Made by a program: the position numbers and the translations under genes
Shown: positions 59,812 to 64,000 of the stretch, one piece after another
Numbering within the stretch: position 1 is the first letter of the stretch
How the letters are laid out: every line of letters begins with the position of its first letter
From: Przewalskia tangutica
Lineage: Eukaryota > Streptophyta > Magnoliopsida > Solanales > Solanaceae
Direction of reading: 5' to 3'
DNA: 64,000 nucleotides
Assembly (NCBI GenBank): GCA_029844215.1
Contig: CM056723.1
Coordinates: forward strand, 89,396,790 to 89,460,789
The notes under the pieces: model-generated
Databases searched by the model: none
What the model was told of the DNA's origin: nothing
Seen by the model: only the letters and a program-made list of their open reading frames with translations

Positions 59812-60825
59812 TGTTATACCTCGTATTTTCCAGAGTATGTGCGTAAGGACGTACGTAGAAAAGTTTGAGATTTAAAGTAGGCTAGGGCCGAAATTTTTGT
59901 TCACAAGTACCGAAAGGAATCGTTTTTCGACGAAACATTTTACAAGACTCGCGAAGGGAAAAATACGGCTATGTCATTTATTATTTTTGCGGATTTTTCC
60001 GAGAGATGAAACATTTTGGACCAACGGGAGGGTGACATGTGTCACCCTCATATTGGGCGTTGAAATGGGCGGCAAGTTGGACGATTTAAGGGTCAAGGGG
60101 TTGGTAGGATATTTGTGATATTTTGGTGGTAGATGGATAAGGTACACATGGGTAAATCCTAGCCCTACACTTGCCTACCACTTGGCTTCATCTTGGCCAT
60201 TGGTTGGCCATTGCTTGACCTATAAATACCCCTTTAGTTGATGAGTTATTTCATCCACACTTAGACATTTTCCAAGTCTTGAAACCCTTCTCCCCCTTTG
60301 ATAGTTTCTCGTCCACAACACCCCTCCCCCTTAGTGAGGCCTTGGCCGAGAGCACCCCTCCCCCTTTGTAGTGTTCTAGCCGAGCCTACCCCCCCCCCTT
60401 GCCTAGTTGTCTCGTATAAATACCCTTCCCTTGGTTGAGAAATACTTCTCCAAGTATTGTTGTAATGCCAAAATACTCTAGCTCAAATACCTTGTAGTAC
60501 TTTCCAAAGTTACCTCTATACGTAGAGCCCGGAAATACTACTATATTCCCTTTAGTCACAAAAACGAAACCCTAAGGAAAACCTTCATAACCGGTTGAAG
60601 TGTTAAGAAGAAGTTGCATAGAACTTCTAAGGGGTTGTTTGGAGCGGGTTGGAGCACCCGGAGTAGGAGCTAAACGTTGCTCAGGATCGACATTAAACTT
60701 GGATAATTTTGGGCTTACCGAGGTAAATAATCCTATCCTTCTATTGTAATTAGAAATTACATACTGTAGTTGTATAAAAATGAATATAAGATTCATAGAA
60801 GAGAGCCAGGTGTAGAAAGGGTGAC
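59812..60825 (+). mobile_element. 5' LTR of element 2, 3' part deleted
   Basis: Starts TGTTATACCTCGTATTTTCC and follows the main-family LTR to about 60825, where it runs straight into internal sequence. The rest of the LTR and the primer site are missing. Confidence 0.8.
60028..60228 (+). promoter_or_regulatory. Perfect LTR palindrome and TATA box, element 2
   Basis: 60028-60049 has perfect 10-bp arms GAGGGTGACA / TGTCACCCTC with a TG centre. TATAAATA is at 60221-60228, 171 bp downstream. A C-rich leader with repeated GGCCGAG / AGCCGAG words follows (60290-60410). Confidence 0.65.
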
Positions 60826-62648
60826 CTAGTAGAAGGGTTGTAAGTAGGAAGACTTAGCCTTCAGAATCGATGGGTAGTTCGTCACCTTCCTTAGCTATGC
60901 GCCCTACGGGGCAGGTTTGATTAGAACGACTTAGGGGAGTGAAGCAGTAGATACATACATATCCTTAACCCTCTAGAAATCAGTATGTGTGATAAGATGG
61001 GTATATCATAAGTGCTATGTTCTGATAGCAGTGTGTTAGTTGTGATTAGGAATCACGGTGGGTTAACCAAGTAAGATTTGGGGGATAGAGAAGGTGTGAG
61101 CCTTAGAGTTTTATACGTGGAGACCTTAGAGGTAAGGCCATCTCGAGTAAAGGTGTAGTGTTATGTTTGATCCTTATCGGAGTGCATAGTGCACGTGAGC
61201 TATGTTTGGGATAAGTCCCTAAGTAGTGTGAAATGAAAGAGGGTAGTTGAGCTAAGAAGACCGCTAGGTTTTCGTAACATGATTAGAGAGATTGTTCCGG
61301 ATCGGGGAGCTAGTATTTTGCGCATTGCCGGGTCGGGTTGAGGCCATGTTGCGGGTCAACCCGCGGCATGTATGGTGGTGGGATCAGTTTGTGGTGGTCC
61401 CGCCGGGTGGTAGGGTCATGAGGGTGTTAGGCCTATGTTTAGTTAACCAGCGTACGAGTTCGGGGATGCATTCGACCAGTAGTCGGGCCGATGGGGGCAG
61501 CCCGTCGTGTTTTTCGGTCAGGACCATGTACTTGCAGTGTTGATTATATCAGAAAGGTTGTAAGGCTGCACGGGGTGCCTACCTTCACCTTATGACGGAC
61601 AGTGAAGCCCAGGTTGTGGCTATTTTTCGTTTTCTAAAAAGTCTTACCAGGAAGGGTTAGGAACTCAGGTGAGTCTCAGAATCGCATTCGCCCTCGGGCC
61701 AGTGTTTGGATTTCAGGGGTAGTTGTGGGGATTGTTGTCTCCTGTGGAGGGAGTGTTAAGCTACCATTTCAGAGTTTGAATGTCGCCTTTTGAAGCCTTG
61801 TAGGGGCGGAAGTGTAAGTTGCCGGTCGATTGGTTCGATGTTGGCAAGGTTCAGATAGTTGGTTCAGGCTTGTTCCACAGATCGTGGATAGGGTAAAGCT
61901 TGTCTAGAAGAGGTTCTGGCAGCTCAGAGAAATCGTGCGGATAATCGGCGACGACGCTTAGAGTTCAGGTTGACGGTCAGTCTTCTTGAAAGTACCATCC
62001 CGGGTTGGGTGTGACGAGTTTTGGAAAACAGAGGGAACTTAGCCCGAGTTACTTTGGGCCCTTTTGAGTTCATGTGAAGAATAGGTCAGGTTGCCTATAT
62101 GTTAGCATTTGCCGTTCGACTTATGAGGCAGTATGTCCGGTCTTTCGTATTGTTATGATCAGGAAAGTATCGGAGATCCATCCAGAGTATTCCCAGTTAA
62201 TGATGACCACGTTAGAGATAGTAACCCCGAGTTTTGGAAGCAAGCGATATCGAAATGTGGTAAGAGTTCGAGTGTCACGACCTCAGCGATCGCATGCAGC
62301 CCGGTACCATTTGTTAGGTCGCCGGAGTGACACTAGAACCTCGCGGCAAAGTGACAAAAGTGGTATCACGACGAGTAAAGTGGGAAGAAGCGAACATGTA
62401 TGACGAGCATTGATGTGATCATTTCTTTTGTAAAGAGAAGGTGCGAAGGAAGTATATTTTAGACCCCGGAGAGAGGTGTTTGTGGTGATGCTAGAGGTGT
62501 TTCCTCGTGGGCTTGGATGTAAGTATTTTGCGCAGTTGTTTCTGTGGCCATTTGTGGCAGGATTGTTCTCGTAAGTATAGTAGTGAAGACTATACTGGCG
62601 CACGTTTGTTTTGAGACTTAGAAGGAACATTCGGGACGAATGTTTCTA
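60826..62648 (+). pseudogene. Collapsed internal region of element 2 with integrase remnants
   Basis: 60950-61460 is non-coding and matches 2500-2960. From about 61540 broken integrase sequence appears: IRKVVRLHGVPTFTL (LHGVPT is a core motif), then DNRRRRLEFR-like and GNLARVTLGPFEFM at 61960-62080, GQVAYMLAF near 62090 and a tail toward 62230. No Gag, protease, RT or RNase H. Frameshifts are many. It parallels element 1 closely. Confidence 0.65.
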
Positions 62649-62649
62649 A

Positions 62650-62660
62650 GGAGGGGAGAA
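62650..62660 (+). other. Polypurine tract of element 2
   Basis: GGAGGGGAGAA directly before TGTTATACCCCG. Confidence 0.9.
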
Positions 62661-64000
62661 TGTTATACCCCGTATTTCCAGAGTATGTACGTAAGGACGT
62701 ACGTAGAAAAGTTTGGACTTTAAAGTGGCTTGGCCGAAATTTTTTTTGTTCACAACACCCGGTTAGAGTCGTTTTTCGACGAAACGTTTTCACAGCTTTC
62801 GTAGGGAAAATTCCGGCTATGTCATTTTTAATTTTTGCGGATTTTTCCGAGAGACGTTACACTTTGGACCAACGGGAGGGCGACACTTGTCACCCTCTCA
62901 TTGGAAGACGTCTTGGGCGGTGGAGTGGACGAATGGGTTGGCTTTTTGTCTTGGAGTTGGTAGGATATTTTGTGGTAGATGGATAAGGTGCACTTGGCAA
63001 GATCTTGGCCCTACACTTGCCTTGCACTTGGCAAGATCTTGGCCATTGGTTGGCCTTTGCTAGACCTATAAATACCTCCCTTTGAAGACTTATGAATCCT
63101 AAAAAGTTCTAAGCCTGAGAAATCCGCCCCCTGCCGTCTTGTTGTTCTCGTCCGCCCCCCCTTTGAGAGGCCCCCTGGCCGAGTTCTCCCCCTTGGCCGA
63201 GAGTACCCACTCCTAGTGGGCAGCCGAGGGTATATACCACTTGTGGTGTTGTCTCGTATAAATACCCCACCTCTTGGTAGAAATACTCTCAAAAGTATTG
63301 TTACTATACCCAAATTACCTTAGCCGTATACCTTGTTGTATTCTAAGGTTATACCTATACGAAAAGCCCAGAAATACTATTATACTTCCCGTCAGTCACA
63401 AACCGAAACCCTAAGGAAATCTCCCTAGTTAGTTGGAGTGTTATGTAGAAGTTGGTTAGAACTTCTAAGGGTGGTTCGGAGCGGGTTGGAGCGCATGGAG
63501 TTGGAGCTAAACGTTGCCCAGGATCGACATTTTTTACTGGGATAATTATGGGCTTATCGAGGTGGACGTACTATGCGTGGCGCGATCTACTTGGCTTAAT
63601 GAGTAGCCGGCGGTTTGTGGTACTTGGAGCGTTTTGCTATTAGTCGATAATCGTCGCGAGGTATGTGAACCTCTTCCTATCTCTTCTAGCATGATATGTG
63701 TGTAACTATGTAGTACGATAGACGTACATGTGTTAAATGTATTTGATTGGTCTAAAACATAAAGTGTTATAACGGCTTTATGGGAAGTTGGTTATAACAG
63801 CTTTATGTATGTAAGAAAATACTTGTGGGTTTTAAAAGGTAACTGATTTGAACTATAAGCGGTGGTTATGTGATAATAAAGAACTTGAAGTATTTCAAAA
63901 GATTTTTGAATCATTTTGAAAGAAGAGTAATACTTGGTTTTTGAAAACTTAAGAGTTATACTAGCTTTATGGGAAGTTAGGTATAACGTCTTAAGAATGT
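62661..64000 (+). mobile_element. 3' LTR of element 2, cut by the window edge
   Basis: Starts TGTTATACCCCGTATTTCC. Promoter region 62876-63074, C-rich leader 63120-63240, then the AT-rich body, which ends at the window edge in the same words that open the window at position 1. Confidence 0.88.
62876..63074 (+). promoter_or_regulatory. LTR palindrome and TATA box, element 2 3' LTR
   Basis: 62876-62897 with arms GAGGGCGACA / TGTCACCCTC, CT centre, one mismatch. TATAAATA is at 63067-63074, 169 bp downstream. Confidence 0.65.

Overview
The window looks like gene-free heterochromatin from a flowering plant. I found no host gene, tRNA, rRNA or CRISPR array. Almost every base can be assigned to LTR retrotransposons of the Ty3/Gypsy superfamily, many nested inside each other. 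The evidence is repeated TG...CA-bounded long terminal repeats (LTRs) of 1.2 to 3.8 kb, initiator-Met tRNA primer-binding sites, polypurine tracts, and degraded gag/protease/RT/RNase H/integrase-chromodomain sequence. The domain order and the integrase tail fit the chromodomain (Tekay/Del-like) lineage. A second, shorter-LTR family has a gag and protease like the Athila/Tat group. I cannot name the species.

Layout. 1-7593: plus-strand element 1 (end of 5' LTR, collapsed internal region with integrase remnants, full 3' LTR). 7594-12393: minus-strand LTR copies. 12394-13195: a pol fragment. 13196-16157: 3' half of a minus-strand Athila/Tat-like element. 16158-37596: plus-strand element H, whose 3' LTR is split by complete minus-strand element D (21960-31774, target duplication CTTAT) and by a solo LTR (32545-36341, duplication CATGA). 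37597-40261: two minus-strand LTRs. 40262-56285: a plus-strand Athila/Tat-like gag-protease element, split by minus-strand element E (43081-53829), which itself contains a solo LTR (44776-48268, duplication TTAAG). 56290-59811: a minus-strand LTR. 59812-64000: plus-strand element 2, running off the window.

Function. No element has an undamaged protein set as written. D has all domains in the right order and very similar LTRs, but its reading frames are broken throughout. Element 1, element 2, E and the two gag-protease elements have lost most or all of their polymerase and look like non-autonomous derivatives that kept the terminal signals.

Main points for a second look. (1) Copies differ mostly at CTG/CAG and CG words, by indels and odd substitutions, in a patchy way; this looks like a methylation-linked sequencing artefact that could be faking the frameshifts in D. 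(2) Nearly all LTRs share a palindrome about 170 bp from the TATA box. (3) Two hairpins flanking the Athila/Tat-like 3' LTR junction show compensatory changes between copies. (4) Two Athila/Tat-like copies share the same loss of RT, RNase H and integrase.
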